Source: Novosphingobium sp. PhB165
GTDB taxonomy: Bacteria > Pseudomonadota > Alphaproteobacteria > Sphingomonadales > Sphingomonadaceae
NCBI RefSeq assembly: GCF_004341845.1
Contig: NZ_SLVB01000007.1
Span: 124,001 to 188,000, forward strand
Length of the DNA: 64,000 bases
Reading direction: 5' to 3'
Made by a program: the position numbers and the translations under genes
The notes under the pieces: generated by a model
What the model saw: the letters and a program-made list of their open reading frames with translations, nothing else
Databases searched by the model: none
Told to the model about the DNA's origin: nothing
In this document: one piece after another, positions 26,752-35,401 of the stretch
How the letters are laid out: each line of letters begins with the position of its first letter
How positions within the stretch are numbered: position 1 is the first letter of the stretch

Positions 26752-27971
26752 CTTCGGCACCCGAGTTTCCAGAATCCGACCCCGGTACCCAAGCTCACCG
26801 CTATCACCGCATCTTCGAAGCCACGGTTGTCGCGTTCTGGGAAATCGATCTGGCCGACATGCAGGCCATGCTGGCCGAAAGGTGCCGGGAAAGCGGACTG
26901 GAACCGGCCGACTATGTCCGGGCCAATCCCGGCTTCATCCGCCAATCGATCGACACCTGCCGCGTTCTCGATCTCAACACACGGGCGCAGGTGCTTTTCG
27001 GAGTCGACCGCGAAACCGCACTGGCAACGCCTTTCGGGCATTGGTGCCCGCCCCAGGCGGAGACGATGCTGTTCGACAACCTCATGGCCTATCTGACCGG
27101 CGAAGCAGGTTACGAGGGCGAGGCGCTGATGATGCGGGCGGACGGCTCGCTGTTCCCCGTCCATGTCAGCACGGCGTTTCCACAGGAACCGGTGTCTCCA
27201 CCGGCAGGCACCTTCGCCGTCATGGACATCAGCGATCGCATCGAGCGCGAGGAAGCACTGGCAAGGCTCAATACCGAGCTGATCAGGGCGGCCCGCGTCG
27301 CCACTCTGGGCGAACTGGCCGCTTCCATCGCCCATGAAGTCAACCAGCCGCTGACGGCACTCGTCGCGAATGGGAATGCGGCCATGCGCTGGCTCAGGCG
27401 ACCAACGCCCGACCTCGAGGAAGCGATCGAGGCCATTTCGCGCATCGTCGAGGACGGGACCCGCGCCAGCGAAGTGCTCGCCCGTACCCGCCGCATGGCG
27501 ACCAAGGGCGACGGCATGCGCGCGCCTCATGACTTCGCGACGATTGTCGAGGAAGCACTGACGATAACCCGCTGGCAACTGGCAAGCCTCGGCGCGGAAA
27601 TCGACGTGACCATCGCTGCGAATGTCGACAAGGTGCACGCGGACAAAGTGCAGATCCAACAGGTACTCATCAACCTGCTGGTCAACGCCGCGCAGGCCAT
27701 GGCCACCATCCCCGCGCCGCGCCGGATAGGCCTTTCCGCTCGCCCGAGCGGCACATTCGTCACAATCCATGTCGATGACGAAGGTCCGGGCATTCCCGAG
27801 ACGGCGGGCCAACAGGTCTTCAACGCCTTCTATACCACCCGGCCCGACGGGATGGGCATGGGCCTCTCGATAACCCGCACGATCGTCGAAGCGCATGGCG
27901 GCACGATCCGGGTCGACACCTCGCCGCAAGGCGGCGCGAGCTTCCAGTTCACCCTGCCTCGCGCAGACTGA
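26748..27971 (+). CDS. PAS-domain sensor histidine kinase
   Basis: 407 residues and no membrane segment. A PAS domain (about 20-165) has an unusual helical insert after FWEIDLADMQAML. The HisKA box has His196 (SIAHEVNQPLTALV), the N-box reads VLINLLVNAAQAM, and VDDEGPGIPE and GMGMGLSITRTIVEAHGG are the G1/G2 boxes. All catalytic motifs are intact. It is the third gene of the peroxidase/cytochrome operon (ATGA overlap), so the cytoplasmic PAS may read the redox state linked to that pair. Its partner is probably the FixJ-type regulator at 31611. Confidence 0.92.
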   Translation: MTSAPEFPESDPGTQAHRYHRIFEATVVAFWEIDLADMQAMLAERCRESGLEPADYVRANPGFIRQSIDTCRVLDLNTRAQVLFGVDRETALATPFGHWCPPQAETMLFDNLMAYLTGEAGYEGEALMMRADGSLFPVHVSTAFPQEPVSPPAGTFAVMDISDRIEREEALARLNTELIRAARVATLGELAASIAHEVNQPLTALVANGNAAMRWLRRPTPDLEEAIEAISRIVEDGTRASEVLARTRRMATKGDGMRAPHDFATIVEEALTITRWQLASLGAEIDVTIAANVDKVHADKVQIQQVLINLLVNAAQAMATIPAPRRIGLSARPSGTFVTIHVDDEGPGIPETAGQQVFNAFYTTRPDGMGMGLSITRTIVEAHGGTIRVDTSPQGGASFQFTLPRAD

Positions 27972-28017
27972 ACGCAACTGCGGCAGGCACGTAGCATCGC
28001 CGATGGAGGTTAGCCGG

Positions 28018-28033
28018 TCATACGCAGGCATGA
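28018..28033. promoter_or_regulatory. TCATAC-N4-GTATGA-type palindrome
   Basis: TCATACGCAGGCATGA has a perfect left half-site and one mismatch on the right. It ends 86 bp before the MFS gene start. Confidence 0.6.
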
Positions 28034-28119
28034 TCGACAGGACGCAGCGCTTTCGCTCTTAGGGTTCCATCCCCGCCGACCATCCGGCGCGCTCGGAAAC
28101 TCCGGGGAACGGAAACGCC

Positions 28120-29283
28120 ATGTCCAATTCCATTGCCCCGCCTGCAGAATCCTTCTCCCGTCGCTGGACTGCCGTGTGCGCCATTGCCCTTGGGACTTTC
28201 GTCATGGTGACGAGCGAGTTCCTGCCGGTCGGCCTGCTCGGATCGATCGCGCAAGACGTTGGCGCTTCGGAAGGCCGAACCGGCCTTTTGCTATCCGTAC
28301 CCGGCCTCGTCGCCGCAATCAGCGCGCCTGCCTTCGCCATCTTTGCCGGCCGCCTCGACAGGCGCATGGTGCTGTCAGGCCTGACCCTCAGCATTGCGCT
28401 CTCCGATCTGGTGGTGGCCCATTCGGTTCACCTGTGGATGGCTTTGGCCGGACGCGTGCTGCTGGGTCTGGCCCTCGGCGGAGTATGGACTTTCGCCGCC
28501 GCAATCGGGCGCAGACTGGTGTCGCAGGACGATGGCAACCGCGCGGCCGCAATCATCATGGGCGGCATATCCGTCGGCACGGTACTCGGCGTACCGCTCG
28601 GAACTATGGCCGGCGGGCTCATGGGTTGGCGTGCGGCCTTCGACTGCGTGGCCCTGCTCGCCCTGATCGCATTTGTGCTGCAGGCAATGATCATCCCACC
28701 GCTCGAAGCAAGCGAACGCCTCACTATGAAGTCCATGACGGGGGTGCTGGGCATCCCGGCTATTCGTATCGGCTTTCTTGCTACGGCGCTCGTCGTTGCC
28801 GGGCACTTCAGCGCCTATGCCTATCTGGAACCATTTCTGGCGGCACGAGGGGTTTCCGGCGCAATGATGGCATGGTTGCTGGCCGGCTACGGGCTGGCCG
28901 GATTGATCGGCGTCTGGCTGGGAACATGGGCGAGCAGCGTCAGCCCGCGCTGGGCGCTTGCAGGCGCCATGCTGGTCATAGGCCTCGCGATCGCCACCGC
29001 CCTGTCGGCGGAAGCCCAGCCTGCCATGGCGGCGGCCACCATTCTTGCCTGGGGAGCTGCCTTCGGCGCGCTTCCGCTCTGCCTGCAGGTCTGGACGCTT
29101 CGCGCCGCACCACGCAATTTCGAGGCAAGCTCCGCGCTTACCAACACGGTTTTCCAGTCTTCCGTGGCGATCGGTGCCCTTGTCGGAGGGCTGAGCATCG
29201 ATCACGGCGGAGTCGGAAAGGCCTGGATGATCGGCAGTGGGCTCGCCCTCACAGGTGCCCTTGTTGCATCACGCAAGCCGTAG
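28120..29283 (+). CDS. MFS efflux transporter (DHA1/AraJ-YdhP type)
   Basis: 387 residues, twelve predicted membrane helices. The N-terminal MVTSEFLPVGLLGSIAQDVGASEG is typical of the YdhP/NepI-like drug and metabolite exporters, and the motif-A-like loop reads GRLDRRMVLSG. A palindrome copy lies in its promoter, so it is probably part of the same regulon as the peroxidase and epoxide hydrolases. Its end overlaps the convergent kinase end by 15 bp. Confidence 0.9.
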   Translation: MSNSIAPPAESFSRRWTAVCAIALGTFVMVTSEFLPVGLLGSIAQDVGASEGRTGLLLSVPGLVAAISAPAFAIFAGRLDRRMVLSGLTLSIALSDLVVAHSVHLWMALAGRVLLGLALGGVWTFAAAIGRRLVSQDDGNRAAAIIMGGISVGTVLGVPLGTMAGGLMGWRAAFDCVALLALIAFVLQAMIIPPLEASERLTMKSMTGVLGIPAIRIGFLATALVVAGHFSAYAYLEPFLAARGVSGAMMAWLLAGYGLAGLIGVWLGTWASSVSPRWALAGAMLVIGLAIATALSAEAQPAMAAATILAWGAAFGALPLCLQVWTLRAAPRNFEASSALTNTVFQSSVAIGALVGGLSIDHGGVGKAWMIGSGLALTGALVASRKP

Positions 29284-30867
29284 TGTCGCCGATCCATCAT
29301 AGAGGTCTCGCTCATCTGCCGTCGCGATCGGGATATCGATCGTAAACGTGCATCCAGGGCCAGCGTTGTTGCAAGCGACGATCGTGCCGCCATGGGCCTC
29401 GACGATTCCTTTGGAAACGGACAGGCCCATCCCCATGCCATCGGCCTTGGTGGTGAAGAACGCCTCGAACAATCGCGCTGCGGCGACGGCATCCAGCCCC
29501 GGCCCGGTATCGACAACGCGGATGATTGCGCGCTGGCCATCCGCCTGGAATTCGACTTCGACCACCCTTTTCTGACTGCCGCCTTCGGACATGGCCTGCG
29601 CCGCATTGACGATGAGGTTGATGATGACCTGCTGCAGTTGCACCCGGTCGCCCAGGATCCGGATCGGGGCGTCGCCGCCGGCCAGCGTGCAGGAAGCGCC
29701 CAGGATACCGATCTGGCGCCGCGTGATCTCGATCGCTTCCGCCAGAGTCGGCTTCAGCTCGAAGACAGTGCGCTCACCGCTGCCCTTCATCGCCATGGCG
29801 CGAGTACGCGCGATGATCCGGGACGCGCGCTCCCCTTCCAGGATCATGTGACCGATGGCCACGCGTGCCTCGTCGAGATCGGCCACCGGCCTGTTCAGCC
29901 AGCGCAGCGCAGCATGGCCGTTCGTCATGATCGCGCTCAGCGGTTGATTGATTTCGTGGGTGATGGATGCTGCCAGTTCCCCGAGGATCGAGACGCGTCC
30001 CGCATGAGCAAGATCCAGCTGCGCGCGGGCAAGCGCCTTTTCCCGGGCGATCCGCTCACTGATGTCGACGAGGCCCACGACAACGAAGACCTGCTCTTCC
30101 GGCCGCTTCGGATAGGCGGCGCTCAGGATAACGTCGAGGTTGGAGCCATCCTTCCGGCGGATCACCGTTTCCGCCTCATGGCTGACCTTTCGGGCGATGT
30201 AATCGAGGAAGACACGGTTCCACACCGCCATTGTCTCGTCCGGGCACCACATGCCAAGCGGGTTGCCCACCGCCTCGGTCGGCACCACGCCGAGCATCTG
30301 GCAGGCCTTCTCGTTGAGGCCGACAATCGGCGTGCGATCGAGCACGCGCCTGACGACAGTGATGTCGGACGCAATGTGAGCGGCAACATCCCCCACCTCG
30401 CTTTCCAGTTCCGCCATGACCCGGCGAACGCCGCGAAGATCGATCTCCACGAAGCCGACGATCGTGCCGTCGAACACGCTGCGAAACCGGTTCTGCTCGC
30501 GCGAGAGATCGAACACGAGGATGTGGAACCCCTCGAACTCTCCCTCGGCAATCCTCGGAACGTAGCGGATCGCCGCCTCGCGCGAACCGCCACTGCAATG
30601 CGGGACATCGGCCTCGAACGAGACCGTCTCACCGCCGGCAACCCGCTCCAGATAGGGGCGCCGCTGGGCATAGAGAGCATCACCGAGAAAGTCGCGCATA
30701 TGGTTGCCGACAAGTTGCTCCGGCGTCCGCCCGTACCAATGGATATGGTGATCGTTGGCGAAACGGCAGACATGCGCGGCATCGAAGAACGAGATCAGCG
30801 CCGGAACCGCATCGGCCGTCGATACACCGTAGTCGGCGGCCCGGGGCTCTGCTCTTGTGTCCAACAT
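29269..30867 (-). CDS. Double-PAS sensor histidine kinase
   Basis: 533 residues from the ATG at 30867 (a longer frame upstream has an implausible leader). PAS1 spans about 20-120, and PAS2 about 128-272 with the same helical insert as the kinases at 23364 and 26748 (FVEIDLRGVRRVMAELESEV). His304 sits in ASITHEINQPLSAIM. The N-box IINLIVNAAQAM and G-boxes VDTGPGLD and GMGMGLSVSKGIVEAHGG are complete. It is soluble, and divergent from the SnoaL/FixJ-type pair; a perfect palindrome lies between them. Confidence 0.9.
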   Translation of the reverse strand: MLDTRAEPRAADYGVSTADAVPALISFFDAAHVCRFANDHHIHWYGRTPEQLVGNHMRDFLGDALYAQRRPYLERVAGGETVSFEADVPHCSGGSREAAIRYVPRIAEGEFEGFHILVFDLSREQNRFRSVFDGTIVGFVEIDLRGVRRVMAELESEVGDVAAHIASDITVVRRVLDRTPIVGLNEKACQMLGVVPTEAVGNPLGMWCPDETMAVWNRVFLDYIARKVSHEAETVIRRKDGSNLDVILSAAYPKRPEEQVFVVVGLVDISERIAREKALARAQLDLAHAGRVSILGELAASITHEINQPLSAIMTNGHAALRWLNRPVADLDEARVAIGHMILEGERASRIIARTRAMAMKGSGERTVFELKPTLAEAIEITRRQIGILGASCTLAGGDAPIRILGDRVQLQQVIINLIVNAAQAMSEGGSQKRVVEVEFQADGQRAIIRVVDTGPGLDAVAAARLFEAFFTTKADGMGMGLSVSKGIVEAHGGTIVACNNAGPGCTFTIDIPIATADERDLYDGSATLRLA

Positions 30868-31053
30868 TCCGGCGTGCCTCGCGTCGTTACTTTGCAGCCG
30901 CGGCGACCGGCACCAAGCGGCCCGGAACCGGAGAGCGGTATCCGACGCGATGATATTGACCGCTTGCGAGAGCAACAATCGCGCGTCCGAGGGGAAGGAT
31001 TGCCCCCCCGAACGGGGGGATGCGCATGCTGACGCCATTGCGTATCGCAGCGC

Positions 31054-31069
31054 TCATACCTGTGTATGA
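31054..31069. promoter_or_regulatory. TCATAC-N4-GTATGA palindrome, perfect half-sites
   Basis: TCATACCTGTGTATGA sits between the divergent double-PAS kinase and the SnoaL-like/response-regulator genes, 73 bp from the latter. Confidence 0.7.
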
Positions 31070-31142
31070 TGTTCGCAAGGCGCCGGGATGAGCCACATTG
31101 ACCCACGTCATGCGGTACGCCGCACAGCAGAGGATTGAACGC

Positions 31143-31547
31143 GTGAATCAGCCTGCCGTTAGCCGTGCCGAACTGCCGATGTCTTCGGCGCGCATGAAAG
31201 AGTTGCTTGAGCGCAATCTGCGCGAAGTGTTCGGCGAAAACGATCCGGACCGCCGGCGAGCGGCACTGAACGAACTCTGGACCGAGGATTGTACGCTGCA
31301 TGTTCCGCCCGGCGTCATCCGGGGCCGCGAGGCGATCGATGCCTTCGCCGGCCAGCTTCGCATCGCGCATCCCGATTTCGTCTATACGCCGCTTGGCGAG
31401 CCGCAAATCCTGCACGATGCAGGCCGGCTTGCCTGGGGTTCAGGTCCCGTTGGCGAACCTCCCCGTTATACCGGGTGGGACGTCGTGATCGCCAGTAACG
31501 GCCGGATCGCCACTCTTATCGTCTTCCTCGACGGCAACGGCGAGTGA
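31143..31547 (+). CDS. SnoaL/NTF2-like protein
   Basis: 134 residues from a GTG with GAGGATTGAACGC upstream; an ATG at 31179 is also possible. It has an NTF2-like cone fold pattern (LLERNLREVFGENDPDRRRAALNELWTEDCTLHVP, then a conserved GREAIDAFAG). Such proteins bind small hydrophobic ligands or act as isomerases/hydrolases. It lies 63 bp upstream of the FixJ-type regulator and is probably cotranscribed with it. The function is unassigned. Confidence 0.75.
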   Translation: MNQPAVSRAELPMSSARMKELLERNLREVFGENDPDRRRAALNELWTEDCTLHVPPGVIRGREAIDAFAGQLRIAHPDFVYTPLGEPQILHDAGRLAWGSGPVGEPPRYTGWDVVIASNGRIATLIVFLDGNGE

Positions 31548-31610
31548 CGATGGACAATCCGAAATCGCACCCCGTCACGCCGCGCTGGACGCCGATGGCG
31601 CAGGCGTGAC

Positions 31611-32249
31611 ATGAGCTTGCCCATCATGACCGGCCCCGATGAAGCTCAAACGATCCACGTCGTCGATGACGACCCTTCGATCCGCGTCGCGCTCGACGGT
31701 TTGTTCCGGTCGGTCGGCTACACGGTTCGCACGTTTGCCAGTGCTTCGGAATTCATGGCTTCCGGATCCGCTCAGGCCGCGGGGTGCGTGATCCTTGATG
31801 TGCGGCTGCCCGGCATCAGCGGGCTGGACTTTCAGGTCCAGCTTGCCGAAGCCGGCGTGCAGATGCCGGTCATCCTGATGACCGGCCACGGCGATATCCC
31901 GATGAGCGTGCGCGGGATGAAGGCTGGTGCGGTGGACTTCCTCCCCAAGCCGTTTCGCGAACAGGACATGCTGGACGCCGTCACCACCGCACTTGCCCGC
32001 GATGCCCGGCAGCGCGCTGAGCAGCAGGGTTCCCAGGAACTGCGAGAGCGCTATGTCCAACTCTCGCCGCGCGAGCGCGAGGTCATGGGCTTCGTCGCCC
32101 AGGGCCGGATGAACAAGCAGATCGCCTGGGATCTCGAACTCAGCGAAATCACCGTCAAGATCCATCGCGGCAATGCCATGCGCAAGATGGGCGCCAGGAA
32201 TCTGGCGGACTTCGTGAAGATGGCAGAAGCTGTGAAAGATATTCTGTAA
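31611..32249 (+). CDS. FixJ/StyR/TodT-type response regulator
   Basis: 212 residues. The receiver has acidic residues VVDDDPS, phospho-acceptor Asp63 (VILDVRLPG) and Lys113 (FLPKPF), with the TGHGDIPMSV stretch typical of FixJ-type receivers. A Gln-rich linker is followed by the LuxR HTH at 147-205 (LSPREREVMGFVAQGRMNK, AWDLELSEITVKIHRG). StyR and TodT of this family bind 6-4-6 palindromes, and the TCATAC-N4-GTATGA repeats nearby have the same geometry, making this the leading candidate to bind them. Kinase partners lie on both sides. Confidence 0.92.
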   Translation: MSLPIMTGPDEAQTIHVVDDDPSIRVALDGLFRSVGYTVRTFASASEFMASGSAQAAGCVILDVRLPGISGLDFQVQLAEAGVQMPVILMTGHGDIPMSVRGMKAGAVDFLPKPFREQDMLDAVTTALARDARQRAEQQGSQELRERYVQLSPREREVMGFVAQGRMNKQIAWDLELSEITVKIHRGNAMRKMGARNLADFVKMAEAVKDIL

Positions 32250-32289
32250 AGAAGATGGCCGCGCGCCCTGCGGCTATGCATGCGGCCGG

Positions 32290-32305
32290 TCATACCCGCG
32301 TATGA
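32290..32305. promoter_or_regulatory. TCATAC-N4-GTATGA palindrome, perfect half-sites
   Basis: TCATACCCGCGTATGA lies 41 bp after the regulator stop and 153 bp before the SnoaL-like gene at 32459. A second short inverted repeat, GTATC/GATAC, follows at about 32321-32336. Confidence 0.7.
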
Positions 32306-32458
32306 TATCCTAGCCCGCGTGTATCAGCCACCGATACGCGCGCCTGAACGCACTGCCGACGCTCCTTTCCTATCATCGTGATGTTCCCCCGTCTCCTTCG
32401 CCCGGCGTAGCCGGATGCCGAAGGAGACGGGGCTTCCTCCTTGGAAAGGACCATCGAA

Positions 32459-32905
32459 ATGCCGACCAACGAAGACGTGATCCGTTCGCTCTACGCCAGC
32501 GCCGAGGGCAGCGGCAGGAACACTGTGCAGTTCGTTTCCCTGTTCACCGAGGACGGTTACTTCTGGGATGTCGCCGCCGGGCAGAAGTACTACGGCAAGG
32601 ATATCGGCGATACCGTCGACATCTATGCCGAGGCCTTTCCGGACATGCATCGCAAGCTGGAGAAGTTCATCGTCCACGGCGATATCGTCGTTGTCGAACT
32701 CAGCCTCAACGGCACGCATCGCGGTGATCTGCGCCTTCCGGCAGGAACGATCAGGGCCACCGGCAACGAAATTCACGCCCCCTGCTGCGACGTGTTCCAC
32801 TTGCAGGACGGCAAGGTAGCCTCGTTCCACTGCTATACAGCGGCCACCGTCCTCCTCGCTCAACTCGGCGTATTCGGAAACCTCGAAGCAGCGCTGGAAC
32901 ATTGA
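32459..32905 (+). CDS. SnoaL-like polyketide-cyclase-family protein
   Basis: 148 residues, ATG after GGAAAGGACCATCGAA. It shows an NTF2-like fold: a helix (EDVIRSLYASAEG), then FVSLFTEDGYFWDVAAGQKYYGKDIG and a strand-rich half ending with VFHLQDGKVASFHCYT. It begins a run of genes (epoxide hydrolase, VOC protein) and probably binds or converts the same small organic substrate. It is not closely similar to the SnoaL-like protein at 31143. Confidence 0.8.
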   Translation: MPTNEDVIRSLYASAEGSGRNTVQFVSLFTEDGYFWDVAAGQKYYGKDIGDTVDIYAEAFPDMHRKLEKFIVHGDIVVVELSLNGTHRGDLRLPAGTIRATGNEIHAPCCDVFHLQDGKVASFHCYTAATVLLAQLGVFGNLEAALEH

Positions 32906-32933
32906 GCCGCGGCTTCTCAGCGAGGATCCTCTC

Positions 32934-34226
32934 ATGACTCTCATGTCCTCTCCGCCCGGCGATATCGAAGCCGATCGTCGGCATTTTCTGGGCGGCGCAC
33001 TCACGGCCGCAGGCGCGGCCGTGGTCCTCCCCGGCGTAACGCAGGCTCGCTTGGCTGACGGCCACTCGCAGCCTTTGCTGCCGGCCGCGAGCGATGTCGT
33101 CACCCCATTCCGCGTCGAGGTCGAAGACACGGAACTCAGACAGCTACGCCAGCGTCTCGCGCTTACTCGCTGGCCCGAACCGGAAACCGTCAACGACTGG
33201 ACGCAAGGCGCTCCGCTCAACGCTACCCGTGCGCTGGTGGACTACTGGCGCACCGGCTACGATCCGACACGACTGGCAAGGCAGCTCAACGCCCTGCCCC
33301 AATTCCGCACCCGAATTGACGGACTGGGCATTCACTTCATTCATGTGCGCTCGCGCCATCCGCAGGCCCGACCGATCATCCTGACGCACGGCTGGCCGGG
33401 ATCGATAGTCGAATTCCTTGAGGTCATCGGCCCGATGACGGACCCTACCGCCCATGGCGGCAAGGCCGAGGATGCCTTTCATGTCGTCATTCCTTCGCTT
33501 CCCGGTTTCGGGTTCTCCGACAAGCCGACCGAGCGCGGCTGGGGCCTGCCACGCATCGCCCGCGCCTGGGGTACGTTGATGAACCGCCTCGGTTACGACC
33601 GCTACCTGGCGCAGGGCGGGGACTGGGGTGCCGGTGTCACGACCTGGATGGCGAAGCAGCACGTCCCCGGACTGGCCGGCGTGCATCTCAACTTGCCGAT
33701 CCTGTTTCCGCCGCCGCTGGCAGGCGCCCCCACGGCCGAGGAACAAGCCTCGATTGCGCAGCTCGTGGCGTACAGCACCGACGAATCCGGCTACGCGCTC
33801 CTGCAGGGCACCCGGCCGCAGACAATCGGCTATGCGCTTGCGGATTCGCCTGCCGGACAGGCCGCCTGGATCTACGAAAAGCTGGCAGCCTGGAGCGATT
33901 CCGGCCACCACCCGGAACAGGAAATCGGCCGGGATCGCATGCTGGACAACATCATGCTCTACTGGCTGACGGACAGCGCCGCCTCGTCGGCAAGGCTCTA
34001 TGCCGAAAGTTTCACGACCGACTTCTCACCTCAGAAACTGGACATTCCGGTCGCGGTCAGCGTGTTCCCCGGCGAGATCTTCCGCCCGCTGAAGGTCTGG
34101 GGCGAACGGGTCTATTCGAAGCTGACCTACTGGAACGAGGCGCCCCACGGCGGACACTTCGCGGCGTTCGAGCAGCCCGAGATCTTTACCGAGGAACTGC
34201 GCCGCGCCGCCCCAACGCTGTGGTAA
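32934..34226 (+). CDS. Exported epoxide hydrolase (EHN type)
   Basis: 430 residues. The N-terminal DRRHFLGGALTAAGAAVVL looks like a twin-arginine signal, implying folded export. An EHN domain (about 55-130) precedes an alpha/beta hydrolase core: oxyanion motif HGWPGS, nucleophile Asp230 in GGDWGAG and catalytic His408 in GGHFAAFEQPE. It probably opens epoxides to diols in the periplasm. A paralogue with the same layout is at 35402. Its stop overlaps the VOC gene start by seven bases. Confidence 0.92.
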   Translation: MTLMSSPPGDIEADRRHFLGGALTAAGAAVVLPGVTQARLADGHSQPLLPAASDVVTPFRVEVEDTELRQLRQRLALTRWPEPETVNDWTQGAPLNATRALVDYWRTGYDPTRLARQLNALPQFRTRIDGLGIHFIHVRSRHPQARPIILTHGWPGSIVEFLEVIGPMTDPTAHGGKAEDAFHVVIPSLPGFGFSDKPTERGWGLPRIARAWGTLMNRLGYDRYLAQGGDWGAGVTTWMAKQHVPGLAGVHLNLPILFPPPLAGAPTAEEQASIAQLVAYSTDESGYALLQGTRPQTIGYALADSPAGQAAWIYEKLAAWSDSGHHPEQEIGRDRMLDNIMLYWLTDSAASSARLYAESFTTDFSPQKLDIPVAVSVFPGEIFRPLKVWGERVYSKLTYWNEAPHGGHFAAFEQPEIFTEELRRAAPTLW

Positions 34227-34774
34227 AACGCGGTATTCCACTCGCGATCCTGCTTGCGGCGGCAACTCCAGTTGCCGCCGCATGTGCGCAAGAGACAAGC
34301 CGCTTCGATGACGCTTCGACACCCGCCCTCGAAGTCAGCGGGATTGATCATGTCGGCATCAACGTGCCGGATGCGGGAAAGGCCGCCGCGTTCTTCCATG
34401 ACCTGATCGGCACGCGCGTCGTGTCCGACTGGCGCCCCGCCCCGGTCGATCGGCAGTGGAAGCGCCGCTTTCGCTGGCGCGCAGGTGCCCGGTTGCGCCG
34501 CCTCACGATGATCGAGACCGAAGACGGCTCCAAGATCGAGCTTTTCGAATATGCCTCGCCCCATGCCTCACGGCGGCAACCGCACGAAGACGATGCCGGC
34601 GCGACCCATATCGCACTCAAGGCCCACGATCCTGCCCGCGCGGTGGCGATGGTCAAGGCGATGGGCCTGCCTGTCCTGAACGAACCCGTGACACTGTCCG
34701 ACGGTTCGCGCTGGTTCTATTTCCTCACCCCCTGGGGTTCGCAGATCGAACTCGTCTTTACCGCAAGTCAGTGA
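34220..34774 (+). CDS. Secreted VOC-superfamily (glyoxalase-like) protein
   Basis: 184 residues from a GTG inside the end of the epoxide hydrolase gene, so the two are translationally coupled. A signal peptide (IPLAILLAAATPVAAACAQ) predicts export, possibly as a lipoprotein given the Cys near the cleavage site. The VOC core follows: VSGIDHVGINVPDAGKAAAF, ATHIALKAHD, FYFLTPWGSQIEL. His and Glu positions suit a metal site. It may be a lyase or isomerase acting on the hydrolase product. Confidence 0.85.
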   Translation: MVKRGIPLAILLAAATPVAAACAQETSRFDDASTPALEVSGIDHVGINVPDAGKAAAFFHDLIGTRVVSDWRPAPVDRQWKRRFRWRAGARLRRLTMIETEDGSKIELFEYASPHASRRQPHEDDAGATHIALKAHDPARAVAMVKAMGLPVLNEPVTLSDGSRWFYFLTPWGSQIELVFTASQ

Positions 34775-34801
34775 CGAGCACCTGGGGCGCTCCTCACCCT
34801 G

Positions 34802-35155
34802 TCACGAGACCTTGCCGCGCGGATCGTCGATATGCATCCGCGCAATATCGTAGCGCACACCTTCCCGGTGGAGAATGCGCACGGTTTTCACGACCGTCGA
34901 CAGCGCCGAGAGGAAGCTCTCGGCTTCTTCATGGTTTTCATAGGCGTCCTGATCGGCCCAGCCTTCGAGCAGGTGGAAGGTGTTCGGATCGGTCAGGTCC
35001 TGGGCAAAGGCGTAGTAGACGCAGCCCGGCATCTTCTGCGCCGCCGTCATTTCGGGAATGACCGCATCGATGAAGGCCCGCCGATCCTCCGGATGGACCC
35101 GGTAATAGGCGCTGACGGTGACTTCGGTGGAAAGCGTCTTGTCATGGTCGGCCAT
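34802..35155 (-). CDS. Antibiotic-biosynthesis-monooxygenase (ABM/YgiN-like) protein
   Basis: 117 residues, ATG after AAGAGGAGGCCGCG. The ABM ferredoxin-like fold is visible as TVSAYYRVHPEDRRAFIDAV, CVYYAFAQDLTDPNTFHLLEGW and YENHEEAESFLSAL. Such proteins are cofactor-free monooxygenases or quinol oxidases. It is divergent from the second epoxide hydrolase, and a perfect palindrome copy lies between them at 35278. Confidence 0.85.
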   Translation of the reverse strand: MADHDKTLSTEVTVSAYYRVHPEDRRAFIDAVIPEMTAAQKMPGCVYYAFAQDLTDPNTFHLLEGWADQDAYENHEEAESFLSALSTVVKTVRILHREGVRYDIARMHIDDPRGKVS

Positions 35156-35277
35156 CGCGGCCTCCTCTTGATCTGTTGAATTATCGAGCGGCCACCGCCC
35201 GGGCAGAGCGTGAACGGCCAGCGATCCCAACTAGGGATCCGTTTCGCCAATCCCAATCACGCCCGCAAGCGCCCCAG

Positions 35278-35293
35278 TCATACCTGCGTATGA
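35278..35293. promoter_or_regulatory. TCATAC-N4-GTATGA palindrome, perfect half-sites
   Basis: TCATACCTGCGTATGA lies between the divergent ABM gene and the second epoxide hydrolase, 108 bp before the start codon of the latter. Confidence 0.7.
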
Positions 35294-35401
35294 GTTCATG
35301 ACACCTGGAGTTCGACGGGCAGACCTGCGCGTCTGATCGTCGCGGCCACGCCGATATCCTAGCTGGAGGAACGATCACTTCCGCCGAAAAGGACGAACTG
35401 C

